The notes under the pieces: model-generated
Database searches by the model: none
What the model was told of the DNA's origin: nothing
What the model saw: the letters and a program-made list of their open reading frames with translations, nothing else
Part shown: one piece after another, positions 35,156-43,819 of the stretch
Numbering within the stretch: position 1 is the first letter of the stretch
Layout of the letters: each line of letters begins with the position of its first letter
Made by a program: the position numbers and the translations under genes
Source: Streptomyces sp. IMTB 2501
GTDB taxonomy: Bacteria; Actinomycetota; Actinomycetes; Streptomycetales; Streptomycetaceae
DNA: 64,000 nt
NCBI RefSeq assembly: GCF_001953885.1
Contig: NZ_MQUS01000013.1
Span: forward strand, 124,001 to 188,000
Direction: 5' to 3'

Positions 35156-37360
35156 TCAGGCGCGTACCAGCTCCCTCTCCTCGTCCGGATCAGCGTTCTT
35201 CTGGAGGCCCTCGCCCTCGACGTCCACGTTGGGCAGCGCGCGGTCGAGCCACTTCGGCAGCCACCAGGCCCGCTTGCCGAGCAGCGCGAGCACCGCCGGG
35301 ACGATGGCCATGCGGACGATGAACGCGTCGAAGAAGACGGCGATCGCGAGGCCGAAGCCGATCATCTTGACCATCGCCTCGGTGGAGCCGATGAAGCCGG
35401 AGAACACGGCGATCATGATGACGGCGGCGGCCGTGACGACCCGTGCACCGTGCTTGAAGCCGGTCACGACGGCCTGGTTGGGCTTCTCGCCGTGGACGAA
35501 CGCCTCCCGCATCCGGGTCACGAGGAAGACCTCGTAGTCCATCGCGAGGCCGAAGACGACACCCACCATGAAGATCGGCATCATCGACATGACCGGGCCG
35601 GTCTGCTCGACGTTCATCAGGCCCGACAGCCAGCCCCACTGGAAGACCGCGACCACGGCGCCGAGGGCCGCCAGCACGCTGAGCAGGAAGCCGAGGGCCG
35701 CCTTCAGCGGGACGAGGATCGAGCGGAAGACCACGATCAGGAGGAGGAAGGCCAGGCCGACGACCAGCGCCAGGTACGGCACGAGCGCGTCGTTCAGTTT
35801 CTGCGAGACGTCGATGTTCATCGCCGTCGAACCGGTGACCAGGACCTTGGAGTCCGTCTCCTTCGCGATGTCCGCGCCCTTGTCACGGATGCTGTGCACC
35901 AGGTCCTCTGTCGTCTTCGAGGACGGCTTGGACTTGGGTACGACCGTGATCGTCGCGGTGTCGCCGGCCTTGTTGGCCATGGCCGGGGTGACCGCGACGA
36001 CGTCCTTCAGGCCCTTGATCTCGTCGCCGACCTTGGTGAAGGCGGCCTTGGGGTCATGGCTGTCCTTGGCGTCGACCACGACCATCAGCGGGCCGTTGAA
36101 GCCCGGCCCGAAGCCCTCGGAGAGCAGGTCGTAGGCGCGGCGCTGGGTGGTGGAGGTGGGCTGGGAACCGTCGTCGGGCAGGCCCAGTTCCAGGGAGGCG
36201 GCCGGGATCGCCGCCGCGCCGAGGCCGAGCACACCGAGCAGCAGAACGGCGATCGGGCGGCGTACGACGAAGCTCGCCCAGCGGGTGCCCATGTTGGGCC
36301 GGCCCGGCTTCTTCGGGGTGCGGCCGCCGCCGAGCAGCTTGCTCTTCTCGCCCGCCGGCTTGATCTTGCGGCCCGCGTAGCCGAGCAGCGCCGGGATCAT
36401 CGTCAGCGCGATGAGGACGGCGATGGCGACGGTGCCGGCCGCCGCGATGCCCATCTTGGTGAGCATCGGGATGTTGACGACCGACAGGCCGACCAGGGCG
36501 ATGACGACGGTGAGGCCGGCGAAGACCACTGCCGAACCCGCCGTACCGACCGCCCGTCCGGCCGCTTCCTCGCGCTCGCGGCCCTCGGCCAGTTCGGCGC
36601 GGTAGCGGGAGACGATGAAGAGGGCGTAGTCGATGCCGACGGCCAGGCCGATCATCGACGCGAGGGTGGAGGTCGTGGAGCCGAGATCGAGGGCGCTGGC
36701 GAGCGCGGTGATCGTGGAGACACCGATGCCGACGCCGATGATCGCGGTGAGCAGCGGGAATCCGGCCGCGAGCAGCGAGCCGAAGGTGATGACGAGGACG
36801 ACGGCGGCGATACCGATGCCGATGACCTCGCTGGAGCCGGTCTTCGGGGCCGCGCTCAGCGCGTCACCGCCGACCTCGACGGTCAGTCCGGCGTCCCGCG
36901 CGTGCTGTGCGGCCTCCTTCAGGGCGTCCCGGGAGGAGTCCTTCAGCTGCATGCCGGAGACCTTGTACTTCACCGAGGCGTAGGCGATCGTGCCGTTCTT
37001 GCTGACGGCGTGCCCGGCGTAGGGGTCGGCGACGGAGGTGACCTCGGAGCCGCTGCCCAGCTCCTTGACGGTCTTCTCGACGGCTTCCTTGTTGAGTTTG
37101 TCGGTCACCTTCTCGCCGCTCGGCGCCTTGAAGACGACGCGCGCGGTGGCGCCGTCGGCGCTCATCCCGGGGAAGCGCTGTTCCAGCAGGTCGAAGGCCT
37201 TCTGCGCCTCGGTGCCGGGGATCGAGAAGGAGGTGTTGCCGGCGGCCGGCGCGGAGGCGGCGCCCACCCCGGCGAGGGTGAGCAGCGCTATCCATATGAG
37301 AGCGACGAAGTGCCGTCGCCGGAAGGCGAGACGGCCGAGTTTGTAGAGCATCGTGGCCAC
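35156..37360 (-). CDS. MMPL-family (RND-type) exporter
   Basis: A 734-aa membrane protein of the MmpL/actII-3 class: an N-terminal helix (FVALIWIALLTLAGVGAASAP), a first outer-facing loop domain (about 40-165), helices 2-6 with the GLAVGIDYALFIVSRYRAEL core, a second loop (about 380-520), and helices 8-12 with VVFGLAMDYEVFLVTRMREA. The paired Asp-Tyr motifs (GIDYALF, AMDYEVF) are the proton-relay positions. These proteins export lipids, metabolites or drugs. The TetR gene 144 bp upstream in the same direction is its likely regulator. Confidence 0.94.
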   Translation of the reverse strand: MATMLYKLGRLAFRRRHFVALIWIALLTLAGVGAASAPAAGNTSFSIPGTEAQKAFDLLEQRFPGMSADGATARVVFKAPSGEKVTDKLNKEAVEKTVKELGSGSEVTSVADPYAGHAVSKNGTIAYASVKYKVSGMQLKDSSRDALKEAAQHARDAGLTVEVGGDALSAAPKTGSSEVIGIGIAAVVLVITFGSLLAAGFPLLTAIIGVGIGVSTITALASALDLGSTTSTLASMIGLAVGIDYALFIVSRYRAELAEGREREEAAGRAVGTAGSAVVFAGLTVVIALVGLSVVNIPMLTKMGIAAAGTVAIAVLIALTMIPALLGYAGRKIKPAGEKSKLLGGGRTPKKPGRPNMGTRWASFVVRRPIAVLLLGVLGLGAAAIPAASLELGLPDDGSQPTSTTQRRAYDLLSEGFGPGFNGPLMVVVDAKDSHDPKAAFTKVGDEIKGLKDVVAVTPAMANKAGDTATITVVPKSKPSSKTTEDLVHSIRDKGADIAKETDSKVLVTGSTAMNIDVSQKLNDALVPYLALVVGLAFLLLIVVFRSILVPLKAALGFLLSVLAALGAVVAVFQWGWLSGLMNVEQTGPVMSMMPIFMVGVVFGLAMDYEVFLVTRMREAFVHGEKPNQAVVTGFKHGARVVTAAAVIMIAVFSGFIGSTEAMVKMIGFGLAIAVFFDAFIVRMAIVPAVLALLGKRAWWLPKWLDRALPNVDVEGEGLQKNADPDEERELVRA

Positions 37361-37504
37361 GGAGACGTACTCCCGGTCAGGTCGTTGGGTCCATCAGGGC
37401 AGGGGTGATCAGCCCGACGACGTGAGCGGTGACGTCAGTTGGTGGGCTTACTCGGGGTTCAGAGGGTGATCAGGAGAGGGGATCAGAACGTGATCAGGAG
37501 GTGA

Positions 37505-38152
37505 TCAGGAGGTGGGAACGCCGAGGGCGGGGAGGACCACGGCGTCGATGTACGACAGGAGGAAGGCCTGTGTCGGCGGCTGCTCGTCGATGAGCGTGCG
37601 GGCGGCGAACCCGCCGATCATCATGTGCATCACGTAGTCGATCGCCGGGTTGTCCGCGCGGACCTCGCCCCGGTCGATCGCCCGTTGCAGTACACGGCGG
37701 AACGCCGCCATCTCCGGCTCGATGAGATGGTCCTTGAACGCCCGCAGGAGGTCCGGGTTGCCGTGCATGGCCATCGCCAGACCCCGCATCAGCGCGGAGT
37801 TCTGCTCCATCTCGCAGTCGTCGGAACGCAGGGTGAGGGCGTGCAGGTCGCTCCTGAGCGATCCGGTGTCGACCTCGTCGGCGAGGCCTCCCGGCTTGCC
37901 GTGCCGCACCGCCTTCGCCACCAGCTCGGCCTTGCCGCCCCACTGGCGGTAGAGCGTCGCCTTGCTGGACTTGGTGCGCGCGGCCACGGCGTCCATGGTG
38001 AGGGCGTCGTAGCCGACCTCGCGGAGCAGGTCGAGCACGGCCTCGTACAACTCGGCCTCACGCTCGGGCGTGATCCGGCTGCGGCGCCCCGGTGCGAGCA
38101 CCGGCTCCACCGGAGCGGCTGACGCCGCACCCTTTGCCGCGACCTCGGTCAT
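37505..38152 (-). CDS. TetR-family regulator, probable repressor of the MMPL exporter
   Basis: A 215-aa protein with a TetR helix-turn-helix (about 35-80: AVLDLLREVGYDALTMDAVAA, shown in part as GYDALTMDAVAART; then SKATLYRQWGGKAELV) and an all-helical ligand domain of the TetR_C_33/AcrR kind. The ATG at 38152 has GGAAGGTGAG upstream. The MMPL gene follows in the same direction. A perfect palindrome 70 bp upstream (38222-38236) is the likely operator. Confidence 0.93.
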   Translation of the reverse strand: MTEVAAKGAASAAPVEPVLAPGRRSRITPEREAELYEAVLDLLREVGYDALTMDAVAARTKSSKATLYRQWGGKAELVAKAVRHGKPGGLADEVDTGSLRSDLHALTLRSDDCEMEQNSALMRGLAMAMHGNPDLLRAFKDHLIEPEMAAFRRVLQRAIDRGEVRADNPAIDYVMHMMIGGFAARTLIDEQPPTQAFLLSYIDAVVLPALGVPTS

Positions 38153-38221
38153 GCCACTCACCTTCCCGCTCCGGAGCCTCCTGCTTCGTACCACCATGAA
38201 GATACCCTGAGAGCATGCGAA

Positions 38222-38236
38222 ACGAAACCGTTTCGT
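38222..38236. promoter_or_regulatory. TetR-type palindromic operator
   Basis: ACGAAAC-C-GTTTCGT is a perfect 7-1-7 palindrome, flanked by a second GAAAC on the left, located between the divergent tetR and tricorn-protease genes. TetR proteins of MMPL pairs commonly bind GAAAC-type palindromes, so autoregulation is likely and control of the protease gene is possible. Confidence 0.65.
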
Positions 38237-38307
38237 ACGTGTCTTGGGTCACGGACGTCAGAGCCGCATAAGTTGCTGGGTCCCAGTTGGCGGAAAAGCA
38301 TGGGGAG

Positions 38308-41300
38308 GTGAGCTATCTGCGCCTTCCCCACCTCAGCGGCGACCTGCTGTGCTTCGTGGCCGAGGACGACCTCTGGCTGGCTCCTCTCGATGCCCCGGGC
38401 CGGGCCTGGCGGCTCACGGCGGACCGTACGAAGACCGGGCACCCGCGGTTCTCGCCCGACGGCAGGCAGATCGCGTACACGACCTGGCGCAGCCTCGTGC
38501 CCGAGATCCACCTGGTCGGGGTCGACGGCGGTCCCGCGCGGCAGCTGACGTACTGGGGCAGCGCCGACACCCAGGTCTGCGGCTGGACGCCCCCTGAGGA
38601 GGACGGCAGGAGCCGCATCCTGGCGGTGGCCTCGCACGGCCAGCCCTTCTCCTACTTCACCTGGGCCTACAAGGTCCCCACCGACGGAGACCCGGGCGGC
38701 CGGCTGCCCTGGGGCCCGGTCGCCGACATCCAGGTCGCCGACGTCGCCGGCGAGCACAAGACCCTCCTGCTCACCGGCACCCCGCCCCACGAACCGGCCT
38801 CCTGGAAGCGCTACCGCGGCGGCGCCATGGGCCGGCTCTGGCTGCACGGCGAGCAACTCGTGCCCGACATCGGCGGCCATCTGGCATGCCCCATGTTCGT
38901 CGCCGGCCGGATCGCCTTCCTCTCCGACCACGAGGGCGTCGGCAACCTCTACTCCTGCGCCCACGACGGCACCGACCTGCGCCGCCACACCGACCACGAC
39001 GCGTTCTACGCCCGGCACGCCTCCAGCGACGGCACCCGGGTCGTCTACCAGTGCGCCGGCGACCTGTGGCTGGTCGACGACTTCGCCCCGGACGCCGTAC
39101 CGCGCAAGCTGGACATCCGCCTCGCCGGGCCGGCCACCGGACGCCGCCCGTACCAGGTGCCGGCCGCGCAGAACATCGACGGCATCTCCGTGGACGAGAC
39201 CGGCCGGGCCAGCGCCGTCGTCGTACGCGGCAGCCTGTACTGGCTCACCCACCGCGAAGGCCCTGCCCGTACGATCGCCGACACGCCCGGCGTGCGGGTA
39301 CGGCTGCCGGAGATGCTGGGTACGACCGGTCAGCTGGCCTATGTGACGGACGCCGAGGGCGAGGACGCCGTGGAGATCGCCCAGCTGCCCCGCGCGACCG
39401 GCGACCGCGCGCCCCGCCGGCTCGCCTCCGGCGAACTGGGCCGCGTCCTGGAGCTGGCCTCCGACCCGGAGGGCGAACGGCTTGCGGTCGCCTCGCACGA
39501 CGGGCGGTTGCTGCTGATCGATGTGTCGGAGGGCGAGGGTGGGGAGGCTGCCGCGAGCGGGGACGGCGAGGTCGCCGGAGCTGCGGCGGGTGCGGGCGAC
39601 AAGGGCACGGGAGCTACGGCCGGAGCCGACGACACGAATGTTGTGGCCGGAGCCGACGACACGAATGTTGTGGCCGGAGCCGGCGAACAGGACACCGGAC
39701 CCGCGGAAACCGCCGGAGGCCGGGTCACCGAGCTGATCCGCTCCGTCAACGGCCCCGTCCGCGACCTCTCCTTCTCCCCGGACGGCGCGTGGCTCACCTG
39801 GTCCCACCCGGGCATCGGCCGCTCCCTGCGCCAGATCAAGCTGGCCCGGATCAAGGACCGGCTGATCGTGGACGTGACCAACGGCCGCTTCGAGGACGAG
39901 AATCCGGTCTTCACCCGCGACGGCCGCTACCTCGCCTTCCTCTCCTGGCGCGGCTTCGACCCGGTGTACGACGTCCACACCGGCGACCTGTCCTTCCCGC
40001 TCGGCTGCCGCCCGTACCTCGTCCCGCTGAACTCGGTGACCCCCTCCCCGTTCGCCCTGAACCCCGAGGGCCGTCCGGCGGCCGGCGGGCTCGACCCGGT
40101 CGAGGACGAGGAGACGGGCGAGGCCGGCACGGTGACGGTGGAGGTGGAGGGCCTGGCGAACCGGGTCACGCCGTTCCCGGTGATCGCCTCCAAGTACTCC
40201 GCGCTCTGCCCGGTCGCGGGCGGCGGACTGGTCTGGCTGCGCTGGCCGATCTCCGGCGCGCTCGGCGAGACCTTCGTCAACCCGGCCGACATCAGCGGTC
40301 GCCCGACCCTGGAGTACTTCAACATCACCAAGGCGAAGAAGGCCGAACTGGTCGACCACATGGACTGGTTCGCGGTCAGCGGCGACGGCACCCGGCTGGT
40401 CGTCGTGGACGAGGGCGATCTGCGCGCGGTGCCCTCCACGGAGTCCGGTGACGCGGACACGACCGTCTGGATCGACCTGCGCCGCATCCTGCACGAGGTC
40501 GACCCGCCCGCGGAGTGGCGCCAGGCCTTCGACGAGGCGGGCCGGATCATCCGCGGCTACTTCTGGGACCCGGGCATGTGCGGCATCGGCTGGGACGCGG
40601 TGCTCGACCAGTACCGCCCGCTCGTCGAACGGGTCGCCTCCCCCGACGATTTCGCGGATCTGCTGCGGGAGGTCCTCGGCGAACTGGGCACCTCGCACGC
40701 CTACGTCACCGCCGCCCGCCGCAACGAGGGCCCGTCCCCCTACCAGCGCTGGCAGGGCCTGCTCGGTGCCAACCTCGTCCGCCGCGACGGCCACTGGCTG
40801 GTCAAACGCATCCTGCCCGGCGACTCCTCCGACTCCAAGGCCCGCTCACCGCTGGCCGGCACGGGCATCCGCGAGGGCGCCGTCCTGACCCACGTCGACG
40901 GCCGCCCGGTCGATCCGGTGGCCGGGCCGTTCCCGCTGCTCGCCGGCTCCGGGGGTACGACCGTGGAGCTGACGTTCACCCCGGAAGGGGAGTCGGGCCG
41001 AGCCCGCCGGGTCGCCGTCGTACCGCTCGTCGACGAGCGGCCGCTGCGCTACCAGGACTGGGTCGCCAAACGCCGCGAGGTCGTACGGGAGTTGAGCGGC
41101 GGCAAGTGCGGCTACCTGCACATCCCCGACATGGGCGGCTCGGGCTGGGCCCAGTTCAACCGCGACCTGCGCATGGAGGTGTCCCGGCCCGCGCTGATCG
41201 TGGACGTGCGCGGCAACGCGGGCGGGCACATCAGCGAACTCGTCATCGAGAAGCTGACCCGGACGATCCTGGGCTGGGACCTGACGAGGGACGCGCAACC

Positions 41301-41745
41301 GGTGTCGTACACCTCGAACGCCCCCCGAGGCCCGATCGTCGCCCTCGCCGACGAGGCGACCTCCTCGGACGGCGACATGATCACGGCGGCCTTCAAGTTG
41401 CTGAAGCTCGGCCCGGTGGTCGGCCAGCGCACCTGGGGCGGCGTGGTCGGCATGACGGGCCGCCACCGGCTGGGCGACGGCACGGTGATCACGGTGCCGA
41501 TGAACGCGGCCTGGTTCGATGCCTACGGCTGGTCCGTGGAGAACCACGGCGTCACCCCCGACCTGGAGATCATGCGCACCCCCCTGGACTGGGCGGAAGG
41601 CCGGCACGCCCAGATGGACGACGCGATCCAACTGGCCCTGGACCTCCTCGAATCCAACCCCGCCGCAATCCCCCCCGACTACAGCGACGCCCCCAACCGA
41701 TCCCGCCCAACACTCCCGCTCCGGGCGAAGCGGGGGGAGACATAG
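38308..41745 (+). CDS. Tricorn-type protease
   Basis: A large cytosolic serine protease that degrades oligopeptides released by the proteasome or other proteases. The roughly 1145-aa protein has two N-terminal beta-propellers (WxxxxDGxxxxY-type blades such as FSPDGRQIAYTTWRS, FSPDGAWLTWSHPG, FTRDGRYLAFLSW), a C1 domain, a PDZ domain (GIREGAVLTHVDGRPVD) and a tail-specific-protease-like core. That core contains the Ser-His pair in ELGTSHAYVT and the nucleophile serine in ATSSDGDMI, with GQRTWGGVVG. The GTG at 38308 fits where family homology starts; a TTG at 38287 is the alternative. A low-complexity Ala/Gly/Asp insert (about residues 408-475) interrupts the second propeller. Confidence 0.92.
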   Translation: MSYLRLPHLSGDLLCFVAEDDLWLAPLDAPGRAWRLTADRTKTGHPRFSPDGRQIAYTTWRSLVPEIHLVGVDGGPARQLTYWGSADTQVCGWTPPEEDGRSRILAVASHGQPFSYFTWAYKVPTDGDPGGRLPWGPVADIQVADVAGEHKTLLLTGTPPHEPASWKRYRGGAMGRLWLHGEQLVPDIGGHLACPMFVAGRIAFLSDHEGVGNLYSCAHDGTDLRRHTDHDAFYARHASSDGTRVVYQCAGDLWLVDDFAPDAVPRKLDIRLAGPATGRRPYQVPAAQNIDGISVDETGRASAVVVRGSLYWLTHREGPARTIADTPGVRVRLPEMLGTTGQLAYVTDAEGEDAVEIAQLPRATGDRAPRRLASGELGRVLELASDPEGERLAVASHDGRLLLIDVSEGEGGEAAASGDGEVAGAAAGAGDKGTGATAGADDTNVVAGADDTNVVAGAGEQDTGPAETAGGRVTELIRSVNGPVRDLSFSPDGAWLTWSHPGIGRSLRQIKLARIKDRLIVDVTNGRFEDENPVFTRDGRYLAFLSWRGFDPVYDVHTGDLSFPLGCRPYLVPLNSVTPSPFALNPEGRPAAGGLDPVEDEETGEAGTVTVEVEGLANRVTPFPVIASKYSALCPVAGGGLVWLRWPISGALGETFVNPADISGRPTLEYFNITKAKKAELVDHMDWFAVSGDGTRLVVVDEGDLRAVPSTESGDADTTVWIDLRRILHEVDPPAEWRQAFDEAGRIIRGYFWDPGMCGIGWDAVLDQYRPLVERVASPDDFADLLREVLGELGTSHAYVTAARRNEGPSPYQRWQGLLGANLVRRDGHWLVKRILPGDSSDSKARSPLAGTGIREGAVLTHVDGRPVDPVAGPFPLLAGSGGTTVELTFTPEGESGRARRVAVVPLVDERPLRYQDWVAKRREVVRELSGGKCGYLHIPDMGGSGWAQFNRDLRMEVSRPALIVDVRGNAGGHISELVIEKLTRTILGWDLTRDAQPVSYTSNAPRGPIVALADEATSSDGDMITAAFKLLKLGPVVGQRTWGGVVGMTGRHRLGDGTVITVPMNAAWFDAYGWSVENHGVTPDLEIMRTPLDWAEGRHAQMDDAIQLALDLLESNPAAIPPDYSDAPNRSRPTLPLRAKRGET
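39619..39672. repeat. Exact 27-bp tandem duplication inside the tricorn gene
   Basis: Two identical 27-bp copies (39619-39645 and 39646-39672) followed by a partial third encode AGADDTNVV twice within the low-complexity insert. The length is a multiple of three, so copy number can change without a frameshift. Confidence 0.9.
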
Positions 41746-41880
41746 GCGAGCGATGAGGGGGTGTGGTGCGGAGGGGCCGTGCGGAGGGGGGTGGTGCGAG
41801 GGGGCCGTGCGGAGGGGGCCCGTGCGGGGGGCCGTGCGGAGGGGGCCCGTGCGGGGGGCGTGGTGCGGGGGACGTGGCGC
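41746..41880. repeat. G-run-rich repeat tract after the tricorn gene
   Basis: About 130 bp on the + strand with many runs of four to seven G, made of variants of GTGCGGAGGGGGCC and GTGCGGGGGGCC. A 27-bp block is repeated at about 41804-41857. No coding bias. It has high potential for G-quadruplex or slipped structures in the protease transcript's 3' end. Confidence 0.75.
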
Positions 41881-41886
41881 GGAAGC

Positions 41887-42326
41887 GGCCGACGTGAAGG
41901 GGCGCGGTGCGCGGCGCGGTGTGGCAGTGGCCGGCGTGAAAGAGCGCGGTGTCGGGACGCGACGTGGAAGAGGCCGGCGTGAAAGGGCGCGGTGTGGCAG
42001 TGACCGCTGAAGGGGTGGTGGGGGCGCGATGTGGCAGTGGCCGGCGTGAAAGAACGCGGTGTCGGGACGCGACGTGGAAGAGGCCGGCGTGAAAGGGCGC
42101 GGTGCGCGGCGCGGTGTGGCAGTGGCCGGCGTGAAGGGGGGTTGGAGTTGGGACCGATGCAGAAGAGGCCAACGTGAAATGAGCGCAGGGGGAGGGATTC
42201 GATGCAGGAGAGGCCAGCGTGAAGGAATGAGGTGTGCGGGACGCAGCCCGGGGAGCGCACGGTGTGAGAGGCGCGCGTGAGGGCGCAATGCGGGGGACGC
42301 ACGTGAGAGGCGCATATGAAGGCCGC
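41887..42326. repeat. 42/43-bp minisatellite
   Basis: About ten head-to-tail units, each beginning GGCCGGCGTGAA or a variant, start at 41887, 41929, 41972, 42039, 42082, 42124, 42167, 42212, 42270 and 42309. Most periods are 42-45 bp; the longer steps contain degenerate partial units. The units at 41929-42014 and 42039-42105 are almost identical. Units decay toward the right. Because the periods are not multiples of three, no reading frame is conserved, so this is non-coding. There are no unique spacers, so it is not a CRISPR array. Confidence 0.85.
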
Positions 42327-42470
42327 GGGGGACTACGCGGCAAAGGATCAGGCTGTTGAGAACGCGGGGGATCTACGCGACAAGGCCAGGCTGTTGAGGG
42401 ACGTGGGGGATCTACGCGGCAAGGCCAGGCTGTTGAGGGGCGCGGGGAACTGCGCGACAAGCCCCCACCC
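42327..42470. repeat. 39-bp tandem array grown from the dispersed GC-rich repeat (copy 3)
   Basis: Units start with (G)GGGGA at 42327, 42366, 42405 and 42444, exactly 39 bp apart (GGGGGATCTACGCGACAAGG, then CCAGGCTGTTGAGGGACGT). The last unit contains the same GGGGCGCGGGGAACTGCGC core as the copies at 5065-5083 and 17753-17771. The array continues directly from the 42-bp minisatellite. Confidence 0.85.
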
Positions 42471-42521
42471 ACCCGCACCCGACACCACACCCCCACCACC
42501 CCGAACGCAACGACAAAAACA

Positions 42522-42548
42522 GGGCGCCCTCCACAAAGAAGGGCGCCC
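42522..42548 (-). terminator. Terminator of the 77-aa protein gene
   Basis: Perfect 9-bp stem (GGGCGCCCT 42522-42530, AGGGCGCCC 42540-42548) with a 9-base loop. On the minus strand it is followed by a T-rich stretch (complement of CAAAAAC). It lies 36 bp after the stop codon. Confidence 0.8.
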
Positions 42549-42583
42549 CAAACCAACCACCCGGCCAAAGCCGAGCGCAGCGA

Positions 42584-42817
42584 CTACGCGTCGTAGTCCC
42601 GGTTGAAGCGGTCCTGCATCTCCCGGTCCGTGTCCTCGATGTCGCGCATGTTCTCGTGCTTCTGACCACGCTGCGGTTGCTGGCCACGCTGCGGCTTCTG
42701 CCCACGCTGCGCCTGCTGGCCACGCTGGCCGGCCCGCTCACGCCCCTCGTTGAGCTTGTCCTTGGCCTTCTTCTGCGACTCGCCGGCCTGGTCCTTGAAC
42801 TGGTCCTTCATACCCAT
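42584..42817 (-). CDS. Small hydrophilic Gln/Lys/Arg-rich protein
   Basis: A 77-aa protein with a charged helical N-terminus (KDQFKDQAGESQKKAKDKLNE), shown here only as its features: alternating Lys/Glu/Gln, similar in style to CsbD-like stress proteins. Four RGQ(Q/K)xQ repeats follow at residues 31-52, then an acidic end (DIEDTDREMQDRF). AGGAGTG ribosome site. Such short disordered proteins are abundant in Streptomyces aerial growth or stress; no function can be assigned. Its own terminator suggests it is monocistronic. Confidence 0.78.
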   Translation of the reverse strand: MGMKDQFKDQAGESQKKAKDKLNEGRERAGQRGQQAQRGQKPQRGQQPQRGQKHENMRDIEDTDREMQDRFNRDYDA

Positions 42818-42934
42818 GTGGGTTCACTCCTGTGGTGAGTGAGGGTGGGGGTGGCCCTGGGCGGGGCCCCTCGCTGGGGCCCCTCGGCGGGGCCTCGACC
42901 AGATTCACACGGGCGACCAGGGTGCGCATGTGGA

Positions 42935-43819
42935 TCAGTTACGGCGCGTAGCCCGCGCCGCTTCGTCGGCCGCACCACCCGCGCCCACGAGTCCCGAGCG
43001 CATCCCCTGCAGCCGGGGCGCGAACCGCTTCATCTCGCGCTGCCCGACCGTCCCGATGATCCCCGGCAGATACCCGCGCACGCCCTGCATGCCGCGCAAC
43101 CACCACTGTCCGTACACATGCGCCGAGCGCCGTTCGATCCCGGCGACCAGCCGGTCCACCGCCGGTCCCAGCGGGTATGTCTTGTTGGACGGCCATGGCA
43201 GCCGCTGCCGCAACTCGCGCATGACGTCGTCCTGGTCGGCGCCGCGCACCATGTCGGTGTCGGTCCACGACAGATAGCCCACGCCGACGCGCACGCCCTG
43301 GTAGCCGACCTCGGCGCGCAGACAGTGCGCGTACGCCTCCACGCCCGACTTGGACGCGCAGTACGCCGTCATCATCGGCGCCGGGGTGATCGCGGCGAGC
43401 GAGGCGATCTGGAGCAGATAGCCCCGGCTCTCCGTCAGCACCGGCAGGAACGCCCGCGCGGTCACCGCCGAACCGATCAGGTTCACCTCGATCACGCGCC
43501 GCCAGGCCTGCGGATCGGAGTCGGCGAACGGACCGCCCGTCGCCACACCGGCATTGGCCACCACGATGTCGACCTTCCCGAACCGCGCCTTCACCTCCTG
43601 CGCGACCCGGCTCATCGTCTCGTGGTCCGTGACGTCGGCGTACCAGTAGGCGCAGTCGCTGTGCAGACGCGAGGAGACCTCCTTGAGCGCCTCCTCCTCC
43701 AGCCCGACCAGCGCGACCTTCGCGCCGCGCGCGGAGAGCTTGCGCGCCAGCAGCTCACCGACACCGCGCGCCGCTCCGGTGACGACCGCGACCTGCCCTT
43801 CGAGGCTGACCCTGCTCAT
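42935..43819 (-). CDS. Short-chain dehydrogenase/reductase (SadH-like)
   Basis: A 294-aa classical SDR: cofactor motif TGAARGVGELLARKL (about residues 14-28), NAG in VVANAGVA, and catalytic Tyr/Lys in YCASKSGVEAY with Ser in the preceding strand (LQIASLAA). The C-terminus is about 50 aa longer than a minimal SDR. It is the last gene of the monooxygenase-hydrolase-SDR operon and overlaps the hydrolase gene by four bases. The order resembles mymA-lipR-sadH of mycobacteria, where the SDR probably oxidises or reduces the alcohol/ketone partner. Confidence 0.91.
   Translation of the reverse strand: MSRVSLEGQVAVVTGAARGVGELLARKLSARGAKVALVGLEEEALKEVSSRLHSDCAYWYADVTDHETMSRVAQEVKARFGKVDIVVANAGVATGGPFADSDPQAWRRVIEVNLIGSAVTARAFLPVLTESRGYLLQIASLAAITPAPMMTAYCASKSGVEAYAHCLRAEVGYQGVRVGVGYLSWTDTDMVRGADQDDVMRELRQRLPWPSNKTYPLGPAVDRLVAGIERRSAHVYGQWWLRGMQGVRGYLPGIIGTVGQREMKRFAPRLQGMRSGLVGAGGAADEAARATRRN

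Noticed and set aside
38158..40794. 878-codon minus-strand frame opposite the tricorn gene
   Set aside because: No domains, Val/Arg/Gly-rich composition typical of the complement of a GC-rich gene; the sense strand has clear catalytic motifs.
41887..42326. CRISPR array
   Set aside because: The repeats are 42/43-bp contiguous units without unique spacers, and no cas genes are present.
41570..42568. Minus-strand frames with repeated FHAGHCH/RRPLPHRA peptides as a repeat protein
   Set aside because: The unit length is not a multiple of three, so the same peptide shifts between frames; no start site or codon bias.
42316..42606. 96-codon + strand frame made of 13-residue repeats (AGDLRDKARLLRD)
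   Set aside because: It is simply the 39-bp dispersed-repeat array read in frame, with no ribosome site, and it runs into the terminator of the opposite gene.
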